A stretch of DNA of 64,000 nt, from NCBI RefSeq assembly GCF_014269285.1, contig NZ_JACOAF010000004.1:62001-126000 (forward strand). Direction: 5' to 3'. The position numbers and the translations under genes are program-made. Of this stretch, positions 57,689-64,000 are shown piece by piece (position 1 is the first letter of the stretch; every line of letters begins with the position of its first letter). Source of the stretch: Rufibacter sediminis (lineage in GTDB: Bacteria > Bacteroidota > Bacteroidia > Cytophagales > Hymenobacteraceae). Below the pieces are notes generated by a model, which saw only the letters and a list, made by a program, of their open reading frames with translations, was not told where the DNA came from and did no database searches.

Positions 57689-59119
57689 CTAGTGTACCAC
57701 GCTCAGCTTGATCATGTTGGCACGTTTCTTCTCCATTACCGGCATAGAACCGATGTTGATGAAGATGTCAGCGGTTTTCAGGTGGCCTTCTTTTACCAGG
57801 ATCTCCTTCAGGTCAGCGATGGTCTCATCCGTAGACACGAAACGGTCATAGTAGTAACCTCTGATACCCCACACCAGGTTAAGGGTATTCAGGAGCACGC
57901 GGTTATCGGTGAACACGAAGATATCCGCCTTAGGGCGATGCTTGGCCAACTGGATAGCGGTGTAACCAGACTTGGTTAAGCAGATCAGGGCGCGGGCATC
58001 GGTGTCACGCGCCAAGGTCACGGCGCTGGCTACCACGGTGTCGTTGTAGAAGGTGGCTCCCTCTTTGTTGAACACGAAATTGCGGTGGAAAACCGCCGCC
58101 TGCGTCTCAACCGACTGGATGGTGCGCGTCATGCTCCGGATGGTCTCAATAGGGTAGGCACCGGCAGCCGTTTCGGCAGAAAGCATCAGCGTATCGGCGC
58201 CGTCCATTACCGCGTTGGCCACGTCATTGGTCTCGGCGCGGGTTGGGCGAGGGTTAGTGATCATGCTTTCCATCATCTGGGTAGCCACAATCACGGGTTT
58301 GCCCTGCGCGTTGCATTTCTCCACAATCATTTTCTGCAGCATCGGCACGCCTTCCATGCCCACTTCCACCCCAAGGTCACCCCGGGCTACCATTACGGCA
58401 TCAGTGGCTTCAATGATGGAGTCAATGTTGCGGATAGCCTCCGGTTTCTCAATCTTGGCCACCACCTTGGTATCTTTGCCGCGCTCGGCAATGATGCGTT
58501 TGATCTCGTGGATGTCCTCTACCTTTCTTACAAAGGAAAGCGCCACCCACTCCACATCGTTGTCTAGGCCAAAGTGCAGGTCCTGAAGGTCTTTCTCGGT
58601 GAGCGAAGGAGCGGTTACCACGGTGTCTGGCAGGTTCATGCCTTTGCGGGGTTTTACCACACCGCCGTACACCACCTCGGTGATTACCTCGTTCACGCCG
58701 TCGGTGCTGAGCACGCGTACCTCCAGTTTACCATCGTCAATCAGGATGGCATCGCCGGGGCGTACGTCCTGGGCCAGGCGGGCGTAGCTGTGCGACAGGC
58801 GCTGGGGAGTACCCATGGATTTGTCGCAGACAAACGTGAGTTGCTGGCCTTCTGCAATCTCAATGGCGCCGTTCTCCACATCATTGATCCGGATTTTAGG
58901 CCCCTGTAAGTCTTGCAGCAAGCATATATTGAAGCCTTCTTCGGCGTTGATGGCGCGAACGTGCTCAATCACCTTCAGGTGCTCGTGGTGAGCGCCGTGG
59001 GAGAAATTCAGGCGAAAAACGTCTACCCCTTCCTGGATCAGGGCGCGCAGGCGCTCAGGGGTGTTGCTGGCCGGGCCAACTGTTGCAATAATCTTGGTCT
59101 TGTTGAAATTGATAGCCAT
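57689..59119 (-). CDS. pyk: Pyruvate kinase
   Basis: Last step of glycolysis, making pyruvate and ATP from phosphoenolpyruvate. It is 476 residues with TKIIATVGPASNTPERLRALIQEGVDVFRLNFSHG at the N-terminus, VVAKIEKPEAIRNIDSII (catalytic Lys), MVARGDLGVEVG (metal site) and TQMMESMITNPRPTRAETNDVANAVMDGADTLMLSAETA. It begins three bases after the IPExxxVDY gene stop, a conserved pairing in Bacteroidota. Confidence 0.97.
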   Translation of the reverse strand: MAINFNKTKIIATVGPASNTPERLRALIQEGVDVFRLNFSHGAHHEHLKVIEHVRAINAEEGFNICLLQDLQGPKIRINDVENGAIEIAEGQQLTFVCDKSMGTPQRLSHSYARLAQDVRPGDAILIDDGKLEVRVLSTDGVNEVITEVVYGGVVKPRKGMNLPDTVVTAPSLTEKDLQDLHFGLDNDVEWVALSFVRKVEDIHEIKRIIAERGKDTKVVAKIEKPEAIRNIDSIIEATDAVMVARGDLGVEVGMEGVPMLQKMIVEKCNAQGKPVIVATQMMESMITNPRPTRAETNDVANAVMDGADTLMLSAETAAGAYPIETIRSMTRTIQSVETQAAVFHRNFVFNKEGATFYNDTVVASAVTLARDTDARALICLTKSGYTAIQLAKHRPKADIFVFTDNRVLLNTLNLVWGIRGYYYDRFVSTDETIADLKEILVKEGHLKTADIFINIGSMPVMEKKRANMIKLSVVH

Positions 59120-59122
59120 TAG

Positions 59123-59548
59123 CTAAAAAAGCAGGTTTTCTTTATAACGTAAACAATGAGGGTCAAAGGAACGCACGTACTGCACCAGCGGCACGGCATT
59201 GAGGGTCTGCAGGAGCTCTTGCTGTAAATGGCTGAGCCCGCCAGACACCTGTATCACATAATCATATTCTTTGATGTCGGGGATCAGAAAAGGGGAGGCC
59301 AGGGTGCTGGTGCCCACTGAGCGGTTCCGGAACAAGCGCAGCGTGCCGTGCTCGGCGCGGTGCAGGTAGTTGGAGATGATCAACCGGCCTTTGTTCAGAA
59401 AGTCAATGCAGAGGTCGGCCTGTTTCACCAACCGGATGCGGAAATACTTGTTCAGCGCCCAAGCTAACGTATGTTCTTTACTAGAGGACACCACGCCATA
59501 CAAGTCGAAATCAAAATCGTATTCAACGTCTAAACGGAAAGATTTCAT
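59123..59548 (-). CDS. IPExxxVDY-family protein
   Basis: A 141-residue protein of a family largely confined to Bacteroidota and named after a motif seen here as IPDIKEYDYVIQV. The ATG at 59548 (MKSFRLDVEYDFDFDLYGVV) begins the conserved part. The open frame runs 135 bases further, but that would cover the acpP promoter. The function is unknown; the constant link to pyk and acpP suggests a core role. It is co-transcribed with pyk. Confidence 0.85.
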   Translation of the reverse strand: MKSFRLDVEYDFDFDLYGVVSSSKEHTLAWALNKYFRIRLVKQADLCIDFLNKGRLIISNYLHRAEHGTLRLFRNRSVGTSTLASPFLIPDIKEYDYVIQVSGGLSHLQQELLQTLNAVPLVQYVRSFDPHCLRYKENLLF

Positions 59549-59665
59549 GCGTTGCGGTACTCTTGGGTAAGTGAAAAGTTGGGTTGGCAATTTAAAGAAG
59601 ACAACTGGAAACTCAAGTGAACTTTTTAGAAAAGAATCAGAATAAAACAATCTCTTGTGATTTGT

Positions 59666-59696
59666 TTGATTTTGTGTCGCCAAATCTATTTCTTTG
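59666..59696 (+). promoter_or_regulatory. Candidate acpP promoter
   Basis: TTG (59666-59668), 20 bases, TTTCTTTG (59689-59696), one mismatch to TAnnTTTG. The message would start about 22 bases before acpP and run through fabF and rnc. Confidence 0.55.
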
Positions 59697-59724
59697 CACT
59701 GTGTTTTAAAAAACTTCTAAAAAA

Positions 59725-59961
59725 ATGTCAGAAATCGCAGAAAAAGTAAGAGCTATCATTATTGACAAATTAGGCGTTGAAGAATCTGAGGTAACGCCTG
59801 AGGCTAGCTTTACAAACGACCTGGGTGCCGACTCTCTTGATACAGTAGAATTGATCATGGAATTCGAGAAAGAATTCAACGTGTCTATTCCAGATGATCA
59901 AGCCGAGAACATTGCAACGGTAGGCCAAGCGATCAGCTACCTGGAAGAGCACGCGAAGTAA
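59725..59961 (+). CDS. acpP: Acyl carrier protein
   Basis: A 78-residue acidic carrier for fatty-acid chains. The phosphopantetheine attachment Ser is in the classical [15 protein letters not shown] (Ser near residue 37). It leads the acpP-fabF-rnc operon, 75 bases before fabF. Confidence 0.98.
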   Translation: MSEIAEKVRAIIIDKLGVEESEVTPEASFTNDLGADSLDTVELIMEFEKEFNVSIPDDQAENIATVGQAISYLEEHAK

Positions 59962-60036
59962 TCTCCTCCCTCTTTTTTCTTCTATCGATCCAATTTTACC
60001 TAATCAATATAGGTTCTTCCCCTCTACTAGCAGCGT

Positions 60037-61287
60037 ATGGAGCTTAAGAGAGTTGTTGTAACAGGCCTAGGCGCGCTCACCCCAATTGGTAAAACCGTGG
60101 CAGAATACTGGCATGGGCTTTCCAATGGGGTAAGCGGCGCGGCGCCTATTACTCGCTTTAATGCCGGTAAGTTTAAAACCCAGTTTGCCTGCGAGATCAA
60201 AGGCTACAATCCAGAAGACTACTTTGAAAAGAAAGAAGGTAGAAAGATGGATTACTTCACCCAGTTTGCCCTTATTGCCAGCAATGAAGCCATTGCCGAC
60301 TCAGGCATTCTGGAGAATGTGAACAGAGACCGCGTAGGCGTGATCTGGGGCTCTGGCATTGGCGGTTTGAAGACTTTCCAGGATGAGTCCATTCAGTTTG
60401 GCTTAGGAGACGGTACCCCACGGTACAATCCCTTCTTTATCCCTAAAATGATTGCCGACAGTTCCTCCGGCAACATTTCTATCAAGTACGGTTTCAGAGG
60501 CCCTAACTTTGTAACCACCTCTGCCTGCGCTTCTTCTTCAGACTCTATTGTGGCTGCTTTGAACTACATTAGACTGGGCATGGCCGATGTGGTGGTGACC
60601 GGCGGTTCTGAGGCAGCGATCACGGAGTCTGGTATTGGCGGCTTTAATGCCCTCAAAGCCATGAGTGAGCGGAACGATGATCCTTTGACGGCCTCCCGGC
60701 CGTATGACAAAGACCGTGATGGTTTTGTGCTGGGTGAAGGTGCCGGTGCGCTGGTGCTGGAAAGCTATGAGCACGCCAAAGCCCGCGGAGCCAAGATTTA
60801 CGCCGAGGTGATTGGCGGTGGCCTGTCATCAGATGCGTACCATATCACAGCCCCAGACCCTAACGGCGAAGGCGTAGTGCTGGTGATGCAGAATGCCTTG
60901 CGTGATGCAGGTATTACCCCAGACCAGGTAGATTACATCAATACCCACGGAACCAGTACACCGCTTGGTGATGGGGCCGAGGTGACCGCAATCCAGAAAG
61001 TTTTTGGAGAGCACGCCTATAACCTGAACATCAGCTCTACCAAGAGTATGACCGGGCATTTGCTGGGTGGTGCAGGCGGCGTGGAGGCAGTAGCGGCTAT
61101 TCTGGCTATCCAGAACGGCATTGTTCCGCCTACCATCAACCACTTCACCGATGATGAAAACATTGATCCTCGCCTGAACTTTACCTTTAACGAGGCTCAG
61201 AAGCGCGAAGTAAACATTGCGTTAAGCAATACCTTCGGATTTGGCGGACACAACACCTCTGTGATTTTCAAGAAATTCGCTGAATAG
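60037..61287 (+). CDS. fabF: 3-oxoacyl-ACP synthase II
   Basis: Condensing enzyme that extends acyl-ACP chains with malonyl-ACP. It is 416 residues. The Cys-His-His triad is visible: TTSACASSSDSI (Cys), THGTSTPLGDGAE (first His) and KSMTGHLLGGAGGVEA (second His). The glycine-rich end SNTFGFGGHNTSVIFKK is typical. rnc begins two bases after its stop codon. Confidence 0.97.
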   Translation: MELKRVVVTGLGALTPIGKTVAEYWHGLSNGVSGAAPITRFNAGKFKTQFACEIKGYNPEDYFEKKEGRKMDYFTQFALIASNEAIADSGILENVNRDRVGVIWGSGIGGLKTFQDESIQFGLGDGTPRYNPFFIPKMIADSSSGNISIKYGFRGPNFVTTSACASSSDSIVAALNYIRLGMADVVVTGGSEAAITESGIGGFNALKAMSERNDDPLTASRPYDKDRDGFVLGEGAGALVLESYEHAKARGAKIYAEVIGGGLSSDAYHITAPDPNGEGVVLVMQNALRDAGITPDQVDYINTHGTSTPLGDGAEVTAIQKVFGEHAYNLNISSTKSMTGHLLGGAGGVEAVAAILAIQNGIVPPTINHFTDDENIDPRLNFTFNEAQKREVNIALSNTFGFGGHNTSVIFKKFAE

Positions 61288-61289
61288 CA

Positions 61290-62042
61290 GTGAGCCCGAT
61301 CAGACCGGTCTTTCGCGCAATCCACAAATTCTTTTACAAAGACAAAGCTTTTGTAAACGCCATTACCCATATCACGGGAATGGCGCCAGACAATCTGCAC
61401 CTATATCAACTGGCGTTTACGCATACCTCGTATGTGCGCCAGAATCTGAATGGCAGCCAGGAAACCAACGAACGGTTGGAGTTCCTGGGTGATGCCATTC
61501 TAGGCGCGGTCATTGCCGAATACCTGTTCAAAAAATACCCCTACAAAGACGAAGGTTTCCTGACCGAAATCCGGTCCCGCATGGTGAACCGTGAGTCTTT
61601 GAACAGCCTGGCCGTAAAGGTGGGCCTGCACTCGCTCATCAAAGTAGACAATATCTCCGGCGTGACCCGGCACAAGTTCATCAACGGAAACGCCCTGGAA
61701 GCCCTGGTAGGCGCCGTGTATCTGGACAAAGGCTACGAAGACACCAAACGCTTCATCTTGAAGAAACTGGTCAAACCACACTTTGACCTGCACCAACTCA
61801 CCACCACCACCAGCAATTTCAAGAGCAAACTCATTGAGTGGGCGCAGGGCCAGAACCGCAGCATCCGGTTTGAGATTGTAGGGCAGAAACAGAGCGGCTC
61901 CACTACTGAGTTCACGGCCGCCGTGGTGGTAGACAATGACATCATTGCCAGCGGCAGCGGTCTTTCCAAGAAAAAAGCCGAACAAGCCGCCGCCGAGAAA
62001 AGCATGGAAGTGCTGAAAGCCACCGGCATCAACCTCCCTTAA
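61290..62042 (+). CDS. rnc: Ribonuclease III
   Basis: Cuts double-stranded RNA in rRNA and mRNA processing. It is 250 residues with a GTG start. The catalytic signature NERLEFLGDAILGAVIAEYLF (about residues 60-80) is intact, as is the second acidic site near NALEALVGAVYLDKG. A double-stranded RNA-binding domain ends the protein (SGSGLSKKKAEQAAAEKSMEVL). Long hairpins such as the family A palindromes would be plausible substrates in the cell; this is inference. Confidence 0.96.
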   Translation: MSPIRPVFRAIHKFFYKDKAFVNAITHITGMAPDNLHLYQLAFTHTSYVRQNLNGSQETNERLEFLGDAILGAVIAEYLFKKYPYKDEGFLTEIRSRMVNRESLNSLAVKVGLHSLIKVDNISGVTRHKFINGNALEALVGAVYLDKGYEDTKRFILKKLVKPHFDLHQLTTTTSNFKSKLIEWAQGQNRSIRFEIVGQKQSGSTTEFTAAVVVDNDIIASGSGLSKKKAEQAAAEKSMEVLKATGINLP

Positions 62043-62051
62043 TTCCCTTCT

Positions 62052-62089
62052 CCGTTTTAGGCCGCTTTTCCTGAAATCGTCCTCAAAAC
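62052..62089. repeat. Nested palindrome, family A
   Basis: CCGTTTTAGGCCGCTTTTC and GAAATCGTCCTCAAAAC, 9 bases after the rnc stop codon. Confidence 0.7.
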
Positions 62090-62119
62090 AATACTCCAAC
62101 CCGTTGACAATTTTCTTAT

Positions 62120-62196
62120 GGGGGTAATCCCCTGTGATTGCCCTTCTATTGCATCGTAACAAAACGTGCAAGGGCAACCACAAGGGATCGGCCTAC
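62120..62196. repeat. Inverted pair of family D motifs
   Basis: GGGGGTAATCCCCTGTGATT plus GCCCTT (62120-62145) faces AAGGGCAACCACAAGGGATC plus GGCCTAC (62170-62196), forming an imperfect stem of about 24 bases around a 24-base loop. Confidence 0.65.
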
Positions 62197-62257
62197 ATTT
62201 TCGTGCCGTTTCGGTTACTGGTGGAGTGGCTCTTCTGCTGAGTTTTCTCCGTATTTC

Positions 62258-62287
62258 TTGGTTGTACGGACCAGGTTCTTAGTTTTG
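62258..62287 (+). promoter_or_regulatory. Candidate nadE promoter
   Basis: TTG (62258-62260), 19 bases, TAGTTTTG (62280-62287), a full consensus match. The message would start near 62294, giving a leader of about 90 bases. Confidence 0.6.
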
Positions 62288-62383
62288 TGGGCGTGTGGCT
62301 GCGTATTTGCCGTAGCCTGAACACCGCGTATTTTAACTCGCAAGGCCGTTCTTGCGTTAAAAAGGCCAAAACCCAACCTACCT

Positions 62384-64000
62384 ATGAAACTTGCCGGCGC
62401 CGCCCTCAACCAAACTCCCCTGGATTGGGAAAATAACCTCCGCAACATCAAAACCGCCATTGAACAGGCCAAAGCAGAGAACGTGGACATCCTGTGCCTC
62501 CCCGAAATGAGTATTCCGGGGTACGGCTGCGAGGATCTGTTCCTGAGTGAGTGGGTGAGTGTAGAGTGTTTTGAGCGCCTGCTGGAGATAAAGGAGTGGT
62601 GCGAGGACGTGATTGTCTGCGTGGGCCTACCCATCCGGCTGAACAATACCACCTACAACACCGCCTGCGTCATCAAGAACAAGGAAATTCTGGGCTTCAC
62701 CGCCAAACAGTTTCTGGCCAACGACGGTGTGCACTATGAGCCGCGCTGGTTCAGCTCCTGGGTGCCGGATACCGTGGAGCAGTTTGAGGTACAGGGTCAG
62801 ACGTACCAGATTGGGGACATTATTTATGAGCACCAAGGAGTGAAATTCGCCTTTGAGATCTGCGAAGATGCCTGGCGCAATGAAAACCGGCCCGCCTATC
62901 GGCACAAGCCCAAAGGCGTTCAGCTCATCATCAACCCCAGCGCCAGCCACTTTGCCATGAGCAAAACCGATGTGCGCTACCATCTGGTGGTAGACGCGTC
63001 GCGGCAGTTTGAATGCACCTATCTGTACGTGAACCTGCTGGGCAACGAGGCAGGCAAAATGATCTACGACGGCGAAATTATTATCGCGCAGAACGGGAAT
63101 CTGCTGCTGCGCAATCAGCTGCTTTCGTTCAAGAGCGTCGATTTTGAGTGTGCCGAAGTCTCTTTTGAAACCCCGCTGCCGCCGGTGGAAATGGATCTGT
63201 TGCCGGTAGACGAGAACATGGAGTTCATCTCGGCCATTTCGCTGGCCCTTTTTGATTATCTGCGCAAAAGCCGGAGCCGCGGGTTTGTCCTCTCGTTAAG
63301 CGGCGGTGCCGATTCTTCTTTGTGTGCCGTGGCCGTGGCCGAGATGGTGCGCCGGGCTGTGGAGGAAATCGGGCTGGAGGAATTTGCCCAGAAAACCAAC
63401 AGCCTCACGCCCGAGGAGATTGCGCAATACAGTCAACTGACCATCACCGAAGTCAGAAACATACTGGTGGGCAAATTACTGGTCACCGCGTACCAGGGCA
63501 CCGTCAACTCCTCAGATGATACCTACCGTTCGGCCGAGGAGCTGGCCAAATCCATTGGCGCGGTTTTCTATAACTGGACCATTGACGAGGAGGTGAAAAG
63601 CTACCGGGGCAAGATTGAGCACGTCATCGGCCGCGAGCTTACCTGGGAGCAGGACGACCTCGCGTTGCAGAACATTCAGGCTCGCGTGCGGGCCCCCGGT
63701 ATCTGGATGCTGGCCAACCTCAAGAATTCGCTTCTGTTAGCCACTTCTAACCGCTCAGAGGCCAGTGTGGGGTACGCCACCATGGACGGCGACACGGCAG
63801 GTAGCATTTCGCCCATCGCGGGCGTCGACAAAGCCTTCATCCGGCAGTGGCTGGTGTGGGCGCAGTTGCAGCTGGGCTACGAAGGGTTGCAGTATGTGAA
63901 CAACCTACAGCCTTCGGCGGAACTGCGGCCCCTGGAGAACACCCAAACCGATGAGGAAGACCTCATGCCGTACCCGCTCCTGAACCAGATTGAGCGGCTG
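62384..64000 (+). CDS. nadE: Glutamine-dependent NAD+ synthetase (partial, runs off the end)
   Basis: Makes NAD from deamido-NAD, using ammonia released from glutamine. 539 codons are present and the frame is open at the window edge; full-length relatives have about 640-690. The N-terminal nitrilase-type glutaminase domain has the catalytic Glu in LCLPEMSIPGYGCED, the Lys in FTAKQFLANDGVHYEPRWF and the Cys in KFAFEICEDAWR. The synthetase domain follows from about residue 285 with the PP-loop LSLSGGADSSLCAVA. A later ATSNRSEASVGYATMDGD motif is intact. Confidence 0.95.
   Translation, partial: MKLAGAALNQTPLDWENNLRNIKTAIEQAKAENVDILCLPEMSIPGYGCEDLFLSEWVSVECFERLLEIKEWCEDVIVCVGLPIRLNNTTYNTACVIKNKEILGFTAKQFLANDGVHYEPRWFSSWVPDTVEQFEVQGQTYQIGDIIYEHQGVKFAFEICEDAWRNENRPAYRHKPKGVQLIINPSASHFAMSKTDVRYHLVVDASRQFECTYLYVNLLGNEAGKMIYDGEIIIAQNGNLLLRNQLLSFKSVDFECAEVSFETPLPPVEMDLLPVDENMEFISAISLALFDYLRKSRSRGFVLSLSGGADSSLCAVAVAEMVRRAVEEIGLEEFAQKTNSLTPEEIAQYSQLTITEVRNILVGKLLVTAYQGTVNSSDDTYRSAEELAKSIGAVFYNWTIDEEVKSYRGKIEHVIGRELTWEQDDLALQNIQARVRAPGIWMLANLKNSLLLATSNRSEASVGYATMDGDTAGSISPIAGVDKAFIRQWLVWAQLQLGYEGLQYVNNLQPSAELRPLENTQTDEEDLMPYPLLNQIERL

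Larger units (their letters stand above)
62043..62383. other. Intergenic region before nadE
   Basis: Contains a family A palindrome, an inverted pair of family D motifs and the nadE promoter. No gene is seen. Confidence 0.6.

Noticed and set aside
59549-59683. A 45-codon N-terminal extension of the IPExxxVDY protein
   Set aside because: It would cover the divergent acpP promoter, and the conserved family begins at the ATG at 59548.
1-64000. CRISPR array, tRNA, rRNA or prophage
   Set aside because: No regularly spaced direct repeats with unique spacers, no cloverleaf or rRNA sequence and no phage structural genes were seen. The regular palindromes are dispersed singly between genes and are not an array.

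Overview
The window reads as a chromosomal segment of a Bacteroidota bacterium of the order Cytophagales, most likely Hymenobacteraceae (Rufibacter/Pontibacter/Hymenobacter-like). The support is gldH, a protein with a C-terminal type IX secretion (T9SS) sorting domain, a Bacteroidota-type ricT with a Cys-rich N-terminus, the acpP-fabF-rnc // IPExxxVDY-pyk block, the birA // rsfS-ftsH block, and several promoters of the Bacteroidota form TTG-N17-22-TAnnTTTG. The genus is an inference. No rRNA, tRNA, CRISPR array, prophage or transposase gene was seen.

Layout: 0.4-3.1 kb, lipid-transport operon mlaE-mlaF-mlaD. 3.1-3.9 kb, a noncoding patchwork of dispersed repeats. 3.9-9.9 kb, housekeeping genes (phosphoribosyltransferase, rpmE2, GlmU-like protein, holB, hemC, secreted cyclophilin, RmlD-like reductase). 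9.9-10.9 kb, a second repeat-rich gap with two long tandem hairpins. 10.9-20.6 kb, a helix-hairpin-helix protein, a six-PAS sensor kinase, a 1331-residue DUF4011-like SF1 helicase and a lipoprotein. 20.9-25 kb, an NmrA-type oxidoreductase and a 709-residue Gly/Ser/Tyr/Gln low-complexity protein. 25-33 kb, an endonuclease/phosphatase-family protein, ricT-gldH, acetyltransferases and an alcohol dehydrogenase operon. 33-38.9 kb, a LytS/LytTR two-component pair, sugE, another repeat-rich gap, then LUD-lpxH-beta-propeller. 39-43 kb, ftsH-rsfS divergent from birA, and a T9SS cargo. 43-53 kb, a large membrane glycosyltransferase-like protein, rlmB, a 445-bp inverted-repeat element, manC-kpsF divergent from recQ. 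53-64 kb, purD, a CoA-transferase, bacilliredoxin, rpsT, pyk, acpP-fabF-rnc, and nadE running off the end.

The most striking feature is not a gene. About thirty copies of a nested palindrome of about 38-46 bases recur across all 64 kb. The left arm is close to CGTTTTAGGCCTGTTTTC and the right arm close to GAAAACAGGCCTAAAACG. Nearly all copies lie just 3' of genes. Some work as perfect terminator stems, some sit beside a separate conventional terminator, one supplies a stop codon, and one lies in frame inside a coding sequence. Paired changes in the arms suggest the fold is what is conserved. At least five further repeat families fill the long gaps.

Two proteins deserve attention. The 709-residue low-complexity protein resembles eukaryotic FUS-type condensate-forming domains and has a 14-bp-stem inverted repeat upstream. 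The large helicase carries a C-terminal region that looks like a worn restriction-endonuclease fold.
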